Part shown: positions 48,897-63,079 of the stretch, piece after piece | How the letters are laid out: every line of letters begins with the position of its first letter | How positions within the stretch are numbered: position 1 is the first letter of the stretch | NCBI RefSeq assembly: GCF_050947335.1 | Contig: NW_027473363.1 | Location: 870,501-934,500 of the forward strand | Length of the DNA stretch: 64,000 bases | From: Megachile rotundata | Lineage: Eukaryota; Arthropoda; Insecta; Hymenoptera; Megachilidae | Direction: 5' to 3' | Translations under genes and position numbers: made by a program | The notes under the pieces: generated by a model | What the model was told of the DNA's origin: nothing | Database searches by the model: none | Seen by the model: the letters and a program-made list of their open reading frames with translations, nothing else

Positions 48897-51867
48897 ATCA
48901 TACAATAACAATCCTACAATTGCAATCAAAGAATCACAATCAAAGAATCACAATCATACAATCACAATCATACAATCACAATCATACAATCACAATCATA
49001 CAATCACAATCATACAATAGGAATAATACAATCCAAATCATACAATCACAATCATACAGTCACAATCATACAATCACAATCATACAATCACAATCATACG
49101 ATCACCATCATACAATTACTATCATACAGTCACAATCATACAATCACAATCATAAAATCGCAATCATACAATTACAATCTCCCAAACACAATGATACGAT
49201 CGCAATCATACAATCATAACCATACAATCACTATCATAGAATCACAATCATACAAAAAGAATCATACGATCACAATCATACGATCACCATCATACAATTA
49301 CTATCATACAGTCACAATCATACAATCACAATCATAAAATCACAATCATACAATCACAATCATAGAATAAGTATCACACAATCAAAATCACACAATCACA
49401 ATCATACAATCACAATCATACAATCACAATCATACAATCGAAATCATACAATCACAATCATACAATCACAATCATACAATCACAATCATACAATCACAAT
49501 CATACAATCACAATCATACAATCACAATCATACAATCACAATCAGACAATCAAAATCATACAATCGCAATCAAAGAATCGCAATCATACGATCACAATCA
49601 TACAATCACAATCATACAATCACAATCATACAATCAAAATCATACAATCACAATCATACAATCACACTCATACGATCACAACCGTACAATCACAGTCCTA
49701 CAATCACAATCATACAATCACAATCATACGATCACAATCATACGATCAAAATCACACAATCACACTCATACGATCACAATCGTACAATCACAATCGTACA
49801 ATCACAATCGTAAAATCACAATCATACAATCACAATCGTACAATCACAATCGTACAATCACAATCGTACAATAACAATCATACAATCGCAATCAAAGAAT
49901 CACAATCAAAGAATCGCAATCATACAATCACGATCATACAATCACAATTATACAATAAGAATCATACAATCCAAATCATACAATCACAATCATACAATCA
50001 CAATCATACAATCACAATCATACAATCACAATTACACAATCACACTCATACAATCACAATCATACAATCACAATCATACAATCGCAATCATACGATCGCA
50101 ATCATACAATCGCAATCATGCAATCACAATCATACAATCACATTCATACAATCATAATCATACAATCACAATCAAACAATCACAATCATACAACCACAAT
50201 CATATAATCACAATCATACAATCACAATCAAAGAATCACAATCATACGATCACAATCATACAATCACACTCATACGATCACAATCGTACAATCACAATCG
50301 TACAATCACAATCATACAATCACAATCATGCAGTCACAATCATACAATCACAATCAGACAATTACTATCATACAATCGCAATCATACAATCGCAATCATA
50401 CGATCACCATCATACAATTACTACCGTATAGTCACAATCATAGAGGCACAATCATAAAATCGCAATCATACAATTACAATCTCCCAAACACAATCATACG
50501 ATCGCAATCATACAATCATAACCATACAATCACAATCATAAGATCACCATCATACAACTACTATCATACAGTCACAATCATACAATCACAATCATATAAT
50601 CACAATCATACAATCACAATCATACAATCACTATCATACCATCACAATCACACAATCACAATCATAAAATCAGAATCATACAATCACAATCATACAATCG
50701 TAATCATACAATCACAATCATACAATCACAATCATACAATCACAATCATACAATAACAATCATACCATCGCAATCAAAGAATCACAATCAAAGAATCGCA
50801 ATCATACAATCACGATCATACAATCACAATTATACAATAAGAATCATACAATCCAAATCATACAATCACAATCATACAATCACAATCATACAATCACAAT
50901 CATACAATCGCAATCGTACAAGCACAATTACACAATCACACTCATACAATCACAATCATACAATCACAATCATACAATCACAATCATACGATCGCAATCA
51001 TACAAACGCAATCATACAATCACAATCATACAATCACATTCATACAATCATAATCATACAATCACAATCAAACAATCACAATCATACAACCACAATCATA
51101 TAATCACAATCATACAATCACGACCATACAATCACAATCATACAATCACAATCATACAATCACAATCTTACAATCACAAGCATACAATCACAATCATACG
51201 ATCACAATCATACAATTACAATCATACAATCACAATCATACCATCACAATCATACGATCACACTCATACGATCACAATCGTACAATCACAATCGTACAAT
51301 CACAATCATACAATCACAATCATACAATCACTATCATACAATAGCAATCAAAGAATCACAATCATACGATCACAATCATGCAATTACTATCATACAATCA
51401 CAATCATACGATCACAATCATACAATCACACTCATACGATCACAACCGTACAATCACAATCGTACAATCCCAATCATATGATCACCATCATACAATTACT
51501 GTCATATACTCACAATCATACAATCACAATCATAAAATCGCAATCATACAATTACAATCTCCCAAACACAATCATACAATCGCAATCGTACAAGCACAAT
51601 TACACAATCACACTCATACAATCACAATCATACAATCACAATCATACAATCACAATCATACGATCGCAATCATACAAACGCAATCATACAATCACAATCA
51701 TACAATCACATTCATACAATCATAATCATACAATCACAATCAAACAATCACAATCATACAACCACAATCATATAATCACAATCATACAATCACAACCATA
51801 CAATCACAATCATACAATCACAATCATACAATCACAATCTTACAATCACAAGCATACAATCACAATC
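48897..51867 (+). repeat. Right-half block, copy i
   Basis: It aligns with about 52985-55955 at a constant offset of 4088 bp (48920/53008, 49544/53632, 50328/54416, 51378/55466). It differs by single bases, for example acaatcgaaatcat near 49440 and cacgaccat near 51121. It has the start of the 672-bp duplication, but the second repeat is broken off at about 51867, where an unrelated junction follows. Confidence 0.78.
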
Positions 51868-53773
51868 ATACGATCACAATCGTACAATCACAATCGTACA
51901 ATCACAATCATACAATCACAATCGTACGATCACAATCGTACAATCACAATCATACAATCACAATCGTACGATCACAATCATACAATCACAATCATACAAT
52001 AACAATCCTACAATTGCAATCAAAGAATCACAATCAAAGAATCACAATCATACAATCACAATCATACAATCACAATCATACAATCACAATCATACAATCA
52101 CAATCATACAATAGGAATAATACAATCCAAATCATACAATCACAATCATACAGTCACAATCATACAATCACAATCATACAATCACAATCATACGATCACC
52201 ATCATACAATTACTATCATACAGTCACAATCATACAATCACAATCATAAAATCGCAATCATACAATTACAATCTCCCAAACACAATGATACGATCGCAAT
52301 CATACAATCATAACCATACAATCACTATCATAGAATCACAATCATACAAAAAGAATCATACGATCACAATCATACGATCACCATCATACAATTACTATCA
52401 TACAGTCACAATCATACAATCACAATCATAAAATCACAATCATACAATCACAATCATAGAATAAGTATCACACAATCAAAATCACACAATCACAATCATA
52501 CAATCACAATCATACAATCACAATCATACAATCGTAATCATACAATCACAATCATACAATCACAATCATACAATCACAATCATACAATCACAATCATACA
52601 ATCACAATCATACAATCACAATCATACAATCACAATCAGACAATCAAAATCATACAATCGCAATCAAAGAATCGCAATCATACGATCACAATCATACAAT
52701 CACAATCATACAATCACAATCATACAATCAAAATCATACAATCACAATCATACAATCACACTCATACGATCACAACCGTACAATCACAACCATACAATCA
52801 CAATCATACAATCACAATCATACAATCACAATCTTACAATCACAAGCATACAATCACAATCATACGATCACAATCGTACAATCACAATCGTACAATCACA
52901 ATCATACAATCACAATCGTACGATCACAATCGTACAATCACAATCATACAATCACAATCGTACGATCACAATCATACAATCACAATCATACAATAACAAT
53001 CCTACAATTGCAATCAAAGAATCACAATCAAAGAATCACAATCATACAATCACAATCATACAATCACAATCATACAATCACAATCATACAATCACAATCA
53101 TACAATAGGAATAATACAATCCAAATCATACAATCACAATCATACAGTCACAATCATACAATCACAATCATACAATCACAATCATACGATCACCATCATA
53201 CAATTACTATCATACAGTCACAATCATACAATCACAATCATAAAATCGCAATCATACAATTACAATCTCCCAAACACAATGATACGATCGCAATCATACA
53301 ATCATAACCATACAATCACTATCATAGAATCACAATCATACAAAAAGAATCATACGATCACAATCATACGATCACCATCATACAATTACTATCATACAGT
53401 CACAATCATACAATCACAATCATAAAATCACAATCATACAATCACAATCATAGAATAAGTATCACACAATCAAAATCACACAATCACAATCATACAATCA
53501 CAATCATACAATCACAATCATACAATCGTAATCATACAATCACAATCATACAATCACAATCATACAATCACAATCATACAATCACAATCATACAATCACA
53601 ATCATACAATCACAATCATACAATCACAATCAGACAATCAAAATCATACAATCGCAATCAAAGAATCGCAATCATACGATCACAATCATACAATCACAAT
53701 CATACAATCACAATCATACAATCAAAATCATACAATCACAATCATACAATCACACTCATACGATCACAACCGT
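51786..53773 (+). repeat. 994-bp tandem duplication (71 units, two copies)
   Basis: Copies lie at about 51786-52779 and 52780-53773. Paired anchors are the acaaccat units (51792/52786), the ttgcaatc units (52014/53008) and the P marks (52638/53632), all 994 bp apart. The junction is visible: acaaccgtacaatcac is followed by aaccat at 52790, but by agtcct at the end of the second copy and in the other P blocks. The junction at 52.78 kb is therefore the new one. Confidence 0.85.
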
Positions 53774-56700
53774 ACAATCACAGTCCTACAATCACAATCA
53801 TACAATCACAATCATACGATCACAATCATACGATCAAAATCACACAATCACACTCATACGATCACAATCGTACAATCACAATCGTACAATCACAATCGTA
53901 AAATCACAATCATACAATCACAATCGTACAATCACAATCGTACAATCACAATCGTACAATAACAATCATACAATCGCAATCAAAGAATCACAATCAAAGA
54001 ATCGCAATCATACAATCACGATCATACAATCACAATTATACAATAAGAATCATACAATCCAAATCATACAATCACAATCATACAATCACAATCATACAAT
54101 CACAATCATACAATCACAATTACACAATCACACTCATACAATCACAATCATACAATCACAATCATACAATCGCAATCATACGATCGCAATCATACAATCG
54201 CAATCATGCAATCACAATCATACAATCACATTCATACAATCATAATCATACAATCACAATCAAACAATCACAATCATACAACCACAATCATATAATCACA
54301 ATCATACAATCACAATCAAAGAATCACAATCATACGATCACAATCATACAATCACACTCATACGATCACAATCGTACAATCACAATCGTACAATCACAAT
54401 CATACAATCACAATCATGCAGTCACAATCATACAATCACAATCAGACAATTACTATCATACAATCGCAATCATACAATCGCAATCATACGATCACCATCA
54501 TACAATTACTACCGTATAGTCACAATCATAGAGGCACAATCATAAAATCGCAATCATACAATTACAATCTCCCAAACACAATCATACGATCGCAATCATA
54601 CAATCATAACCATACAATCACAATCATAAGATCACCATCATACAACTACTATCATACAGTCACAATCATACAATCACAATCATATAATCACAATCATACA
54701 ATCACAATCATACAATCACTATCATACCATCACAATCACACAATCACAATCATAAAATCAGAATCATACAATCACAATCATACAATCGTAATCATACAAT
54801 CACAATCATACAATCACAATCATACAATCACAATCATACAATAACAATCATACCATCGCAATCAAAGAATCACAATCAAAGAATCGCAATCATACAATCA
54901 CGATCATACAATCACAATTATACAATAAGAATCATACAATCCAAATCATACAATCACAATCATACAATCACAATCATACAATCACAATCATACAATCGCA
55001 ATCGTACAAGCACAATTACACAATCACACTCATACAATCACAATCATACAATCACAATCATACAATCACAATCATACGATCGCAATCATACAAACGCAAT
55101 CATACAATCACAATCATACAATCACATTCATACAATCATAATCATACAATCATAATCAAACAATCACAATCATACAACCACAATCATATAATCACAATCA
55201 TACAATCACAACCATACAATCACAATCATACAATCACAATCATACAATCACAATCTTACAATCACAAGCATACAATCACAATCATACGATCACAATCATA
55301 CAATTACAATCATACAATCACAATCATACCATCACAATCATACGATCACACTCATACGATCACAATCGTACAATCACAATCGTACAATCACAATCATACA
55401 ATCACAATCATACAATCACTATCATACAATAGCAATCAAAGAATCACAATCATACGATCACAATCATGCAATTACTATCATACAATCACAATCATACGAT
55501 CACAATCATACAATCACACTCATACGATCACAACCGTACAATCACAATCGTACAATCCCAATCATATGATCACCATCATACAATTACTGTCATATACTCA
55601 CAATCATACAATCACAATCATAAAATCGCAATCATACAATTACAATCTCCCAAACACAATCATACAATCGCAATCGTACAAGCACAATTACACAATCACA
55701 CTCATACAATCACAATCATACAATCACAATCATACAATCACAATCATACGATCGCAATCATACAAACGCAATCATACAATCACAATCATACAATCACATT
55801 CATACAATCATAATCATACAATCACAATCAAACAATCACAATCATACAACCACAATCATATAATCACAATCATACAATCACAACCATACAATCACAATCA
55901 TACAATCACAATCATACAATCACAATCTTACAATCACAAGCATACAATCACAATCATACGATCACAATCATACAATTACAATCATACAATCACAATCATA
56001 CCATCACAATCATACGATCACACTCATACGATCACAATCGTACAATCACAATCGTACAATCACAATCATACAATCACAATCATACAATCACTATCATACA
56101 ATAGCAATCAAAGAATCACAATCATACGATCACAATCATGCAATTACTATCATACAATCACAATCATACGATCACAATCATACAATCACACTCATACGAT
56201 CACAACCGTACAATCACAATCGTACAATCCCAATCATATGATCACCATCATACAATTACTGTCATATACTCACAATCATACAATCACAATCATAAAATCG
56301 CAATCATACAATTACAATCTCCCAAACACAATCATACGATCGCAATCATACAATCATAACCATACAATCACAATCATACGACCACAATCATACAATTACT
56401 ATCATACAATCACAATCATACGATCACACTCATACGATCACAATCATAGAATAAGAATCATACAATCCAAATCATACAATCACAATCATACAATCACAAT
56501 CATACAATCACAATCATGCAATCACAATCATACAATCACAGTAATACAGTCCCAATCATACAATCACAATCATACGATCACAATCGTACAATCACAATCA
56601 TACGATCACAATCATACAATCACAATCATACAATCACAATCATACAACCACAATCATACGATCACAATCGTACAATCACAATCGTACAATCACAACCATA

Positions 56701-57704
56701 CAATCACAGTCATACAATCACAATCATACAATCACAATCATACAATCACAATCATACAATAACAATCATACCATCGCAATCAAAGAATCACAATCAAAGA
56801 ATCGCAATCATACAATCACGATCATACAATCACAATTATACAATAAGAATCATACAATCCAAATCATACAATCACAATCATACAATCACAATCATACAAT
56901 CACAATCATACAATCGCAATCATACAATCACAATTACACAATCACACTCATACAATCACAATCATACAATCACAATCATACAATCACAATCATACGATCG
57001 CAATCATACAAACGCAATCATACAATCACAATCATACAATCACATTCATACAATCATAATCATACAATCACAATCAAACAATCACAATCATACAACCACA
57101 ATCATATAATCACAATCATACAATCACAACCATACAATCACAATCATACAATCACAATCATACAATCACAATCTTACAATCACAAGCATACAATCACAAT
57201 CATACGATCACAATCATACAATTACAATCATACAATCACAATCATACCATCACAATCATACGATCACACTCATACGATCACAATCGTACAATCACAATCG
57301 TACAATCACAATCATACAATCACAATCATACAATCACTATCATACAATAGCAATCAAAGAATCACAATCATACGATCACAATCATGCAATTACTATCATA
57401 CAATCACAATCATACAATCACAATCATACAATCACAATCATACAATCACAATAATACAGTGTCAATCATTCAATCGCAATCACACAATCACAATCTTACG
57501 ATCACAACATACAATCGCAATCAAAGAATCGCAGTCAAAGAATCACAATCATACAATCACAATCATACGATCACAATCATACAATCACAATCATATAATC
57601 ACAATCATACAATCACAATCATACAATCACAATCATACAATCACAATCATACAATCACAATCATACAATAAGAATCATACAATCCAAATCATACAATCAC
57701 AATC
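52864..57704 (+). repeat. Right-half block, copy ii
   Basis: It aligns with copy iii at an offset of 5347 bp (53008/58355), rising to 5361 bp (54416/59777, 55466/60827, 56516/61877, 57384/62745). It shares with copy iii an acaatcataatcaaac change near 55150 that copy i lacks, which places ii and iii as nearest relatives. Confidence 0.8.
54995..56338 (+). repeat. 672-bp tandem duplication (48 units, two copies)
   Basis: Copies lie at about 54995-55666 and 55667-56338. The rare atcgtacaag motif occurs at 55001 and 55673, and the atgcaattac anchor at 55466 and 56138. The duplication joins a ctccca module directly to tcgcaatcgtacaag. The same duplication is at about 60356-61699, and its first part is at 50907-51867. 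The equivalent place in copy 0 (near 46.3 kb) is single. Confidence 0.83.
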
Positions 57705-60700
57705 ATGCAATCACAATCATACAATCACAGTAATACAGTCCCAATCATACAATCACAATCATACGATCACAATCGTACAATCACAATCATACGATCACAA
57801 TCATACAATCACAATCATACAATCACAATCATACAATCACAATCTTACAATCACAAGCATACAATCACAATCATACGATCACAATCATACAATTACAATC
57901 ATACAATCACAATCATACCATCACAATCATACGATCACACTCATACGATCACAATCGTACAATCACATTCATACAATCATAATCATACAATCACAATCAA
58001 ACAATCACAATCATACAACCACAATCATATAATCACAATCATACAATCACAACCATACAATCACAATCATACAATCACAATCATACAATCACAATCTTAC
58101 AATCACAAGCATACAATCACAATCATACGATCACAATCATACAATTACAATCATACAATCACAATCATACAATCACAATAATACAGTCACAATCATACAA
58201 TCACAATCATACGATCACAATCGTACAATCACAATCGTACAATCACAATCATACAATCACAATCGTACGATCACAATCGTACAATCACAATCATACAATC
58301 ACAATCGTACGATCACAATCATACAATCACAATCATACAATAACAATCCTACAATTGCAATCAAAGAATCACAATCAAAGAATCACAATCATACAATCAC
58401 AATCATACAATCACAATCATACAATCACAATCATACAATCACAATCATACAATAGGAATAATACAATCCAAATCATACAATCACAATCATACAGTCACAA
58501 TCATACAATCACAATCATACAATCACAATCATACGATCACCATCATACAATTACTATCATACAGTCACAATCATACAATCACAATCATAAAATCGCAATC
58601 ATACAATTACAATCTCCCAAACACAATGATACGATCGCAATCATACAATCATAACCATACCATCACTATCATAGAATCACAATCATACAAAAAGAATCAT
58701 ACGATCACAATCATACGATCACCATCATACAATTACTATCATACAGTCACAATCATACAATCACAATCATAAAATCACAATCATACAATCACAATCATAG
58801 AATAAGTATCACACAATCAAAATCACACAATCACAATCATACAATCACAATCATACAATCACAATCATACAATCGTAATCATACAATCACAATCATACAA
58901 TCACAATCATACAATCACAATCATACAATCACAATCATACAATCACAATCATACAATCACAATCATACAATCACAATCATACAATCACAATCAGACAATC
59001 AAAATCATACAATCGCAATCAAAGAATCGCAATCATACGATCACAATCATACAATCACAATCATACAATCACAATCATACAATCAAAATCATACAATCAC
59101 AATCATACAATCACACTCATACGATCACAACCGTACAATCACAGTCCTACAATCACAATCATACAATCACAATCATACGATCACAATCATACGATCAAAA
59201 TCACACAATCACACTCATACGATCACAATCGTACAATCACAATCGTACAATCACAATCGTAAAATCACAATCATACAATCACAATCGTACAATCACAATC
59301 GTACAATCACAATCGTACAATAACAATCATACAATCGCAATCAAAGAATCACAATCAAAGAATCGCAATCATACAATCACGATCATACAATCACAATTAT
59401 ACAATAAGAATCATACAATCCAAATCATACAATCACAATCATACAATCACAATCATACAATCACAATCATACAATCACAATTACACAATCACACTCATAC
59501 AATCACAATCATACAATCACAATCATACAATCGCAATCATACGATCGCAATCATACAATCGCAATCATGCAATCACAATCATACAATCACATTCATACAA
59601 TCATAATCATACAATCACAATCAAACAATCACAATCATACAACCACAATCATATAATCACAATCATACAATCACAATCAAAGAATCACAATCATACGATC
59701 ACAATCATACAATCACACTCATACGATCACAATCGTACAATCACAATCGTACAATCACAATCATACAATCACAATCATGCAGTCACAATCATACAATCAC
59801 AATCAGACAATTACTATCATACAATCGCAATCATACAATCGCAATCATACGATCACCATCATACAATTACTACCGTATAGTCACAATCATAGAGGCACAA
59901 TCATAAAATCGCAATCATACAATTACAATCTCCCAAACACAATCATACGATCGCAATCATACAATCATAACCATACAATCACAATCATAAGATCACCATC
60001 ATACAACTACTATCATACAGTCACAATCATACAATCACAATCATATAATCACAATCATACAATCACAATCATACAATCACTATCATACCATCACAATCAC
60101 ACAATCACAATCATAAAATCAGAATCATACAATCACAATCATACAATCGTAATCATACAATCACAATCATACAATCACAATCATACAATCACAATCATAC
60201 AATAACAATCATACCATCGCAATCAAAGAATCACAATCAAAGAATCGCAATCATACAATCACGATCATACAATCACAATTATACAATAAGAATCATACAA
60301 TCCAAATCATACAATCACAATCATACAATCACAATCATACAATCACAATCATACAATCGCAGTCGTACAAGCACAATTACACAATCACACTCATACAATC
60401 ACAATCATACAATCACAATCATACAATCACAATCATACGATCGCAATCATACAAACGCAATCATACAATCACAATCATACAATCACATTCATACAATCAT
60501 AATCATACAATCATAATCAAACAATCACAATCATACAACCACAATCATATAATCACAATCATACAATCACAACCATACAATCACAATCATACAATCACAA
60601 TCATACAATCACAATCTTACAATCACAAGCATACAATCACAATCATACGATCACAATCATACAATTACAATCATACAATCACAATCATACCATCACAATC

Positions 60701-62830
60701 ATACGATCACACTCATACGATCACAATCGTACAATCACAATCGTACAATCACAATCATACAATCACAATCATACAATCACTATCATACAATAGCAATCAA
60801 AGAATCACAATCATACGATCACAATCATGCAATTACTATCATACAATCACAATCATACGATCACAATCATACAATCACACTCATACGATCACAACCGTAC
60901 AATCACAATCGTACAATCCCAATCATATGATCACCATCATACAATTACTGTCATATACTCACAATCATACAATCACAATCATAAAATCGCAATCATACAA
61001 TTACAATCTCCCAAACACAATCATACAATCGCAATCGTACAAGCACAATTACACAATCACACTCATACAATCACAATCATACAATCACAATCATACAATC
61101 ACAATCATACGATCGCAATCATACAAACGCAATCATACAATCACAATCATACAATCACATTCATACAATCATAATCATACAATCACAATCAAACAATCAC
61201 AATCATACAACCACAATCATATAATCACAATCATACAATCACAACCATACAATCACAATCATACAATCACAATCATACAATCACAATCTTACAATCACAA
61301 GCATACAATCACAATCATACGATCACAATCATACAATTACAATCATACAATCACAATCATACCATCACAATCATACGATCACACTCATACGATCACAATC
61401 GTACAATCACAATCGTACAATCACAATCATACAATCACAATCATACAATCACTATCATACAATAGCAATCAAAGAATCACAATCATACGATCACAATCAT
61501 GCAATTACTATCATACAATCACAATCATACGATCACAATCATACAATCACACTCATACGATCACAACCGTACAATCACAATCGTACAATCCCAATCATAT
61601 GATCACCATCATACAATTACTGTCATATACTCACAATCATACAATCACAATCATAAAATCGCAATCATACAATTACAATCTCCCAAACACAATCATACGA
61701 TCGCAATCATACAATCATAACCATACAATCACAATCATACGACCACAATCATACAATTACTATCATACAATCACAATCATACGATCACACTCATACGATC
61801 ACAATCATAGAATAAGAATCATACAATCCAAATCATACAATCACAATCATACAATCACAATCATACAATCACAATCATGCAATCACAATCATACAATCAC
61901 AGTAATACAGTCCCAATCATACAATCACAATCATACGATCACAATCGTACAATCACAATCATACGATCACAATCATACAATCACAATCATACAATCACAA
62001 TCATACAACCACAATCATACGATCACAATCGTACAATCACAATCGTACAATCACAACCATACAATCACAGTCATACAATCACAATCATACAATCACAATC
62101 ATACAATCACAATCATACAATAACAATCATACCATCGCAATCAAAGAATCACAATCAAAGAATCGCAATCATACAATCACGATCATACAATCACAATTAT
62201 ACAATAAGAATCATACAATCCAAATCATACAATCACAATCATACAATCACAATCATACAATCACAATCATACAATCGCAATCATACAATCACAATTACAC
62301 AATCACACTCATACAATCACAATCATACAATCACAATCATACAATCACAATCATACGATCGCAATCATACAAACGCAATCATACAATCACAATCATACAA
62401 TCACATTCATACAATCATAATCATACAATCACAATCAAACAATCACAATCATACAACCACAATCATATAATCACAATCATACAATCACAACCATACAATC
62501 ACAATCATACAATCACAATCATACAATCACAATCTTACAATCACAAGCATACAATCACAATCATACGATCACAATCATACAATTACAATCATACAATCAC
62601 AATCATACCATCACAATCATACGATCACACTCATACGATCACAATCGTACAATCACAATCGTACAATCACAATCATACAATCACAATCATACAATCACTA
62701 TCATACAATAGCAATCAAAGAATCACAATCATACGATCACAATCATGCAATTACTATCATACAATCACAATCATACAATCACAATCATACAATCACAATC
62801 ATACAATCACAATCATACAATCACAATAAT
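57456..62830 (+). repeat. Cassette C16, alpha head, 384 units
   Basis: The alpha landmark has its 13-bp unit at 57498-57510. At 57705, where alpha cassettes normally have B, there is atgcaatcacaatc followed by acagtaatacagtccc. The P mark is at 58993 and B at 59777. From about 58211 to 63079 it repeats 52864-57704 at an offset of 5347-5361 bp. Confidence 0.8.
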
Positions 62831-63079
62831 ACAGTGTCAATCATTCAATCGCAATCACACAATCACAATCTTACGATCACAACATACAATCGCAATCAAA
62901 GAATCGCAGTCAAAGAATCACAATCATACAATCACAATCATACGATCACAATCATACAATCACAATCATATAATCACAATCATACAATCACAATCATACA
63001 ATCACAATCATACAATCACAATCATACAATCACAATCATACAATAAGAATCATACAATCCAAATCATACAATCACAATC
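58211..63079 (+). repeat. Right-half block, copy iii
   Basis: This is the partner of copy ii. It includes the 672-bp duplication (about 60356-61027 and 61028-61699) and a private tcgcagtcgtac change near 60361. It has one more 14-bp unit than copy ii just before the last landmark. Homology ends where copy ii has atgcaatc (57705) and this copy has atgcagtc (63080). Confidence 0.8.

Larger units (their letters stand above)
44941..57455 (+). repeat. Cassette C15, delta head, 894 units, reorganised
   Basis: After a delta landmark (13-bp unit at 44983-44995) there is no further landmark for 12.5 kb, more than twice the next longest cassette. The B marks at 45274, 50328 and 54416 head related blocks. 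P marks lie at 49544, 52638 and 53632. It contains a 994-bp tandem duplication and 672-bp duplications. The patch at 47.57-48.9 kb has the variants typical of the left half (gtcatacactc, acaaccatacagtc) inside a region otherwise carrying gtcatatactc and acaagcat. Confidence 0.8.
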
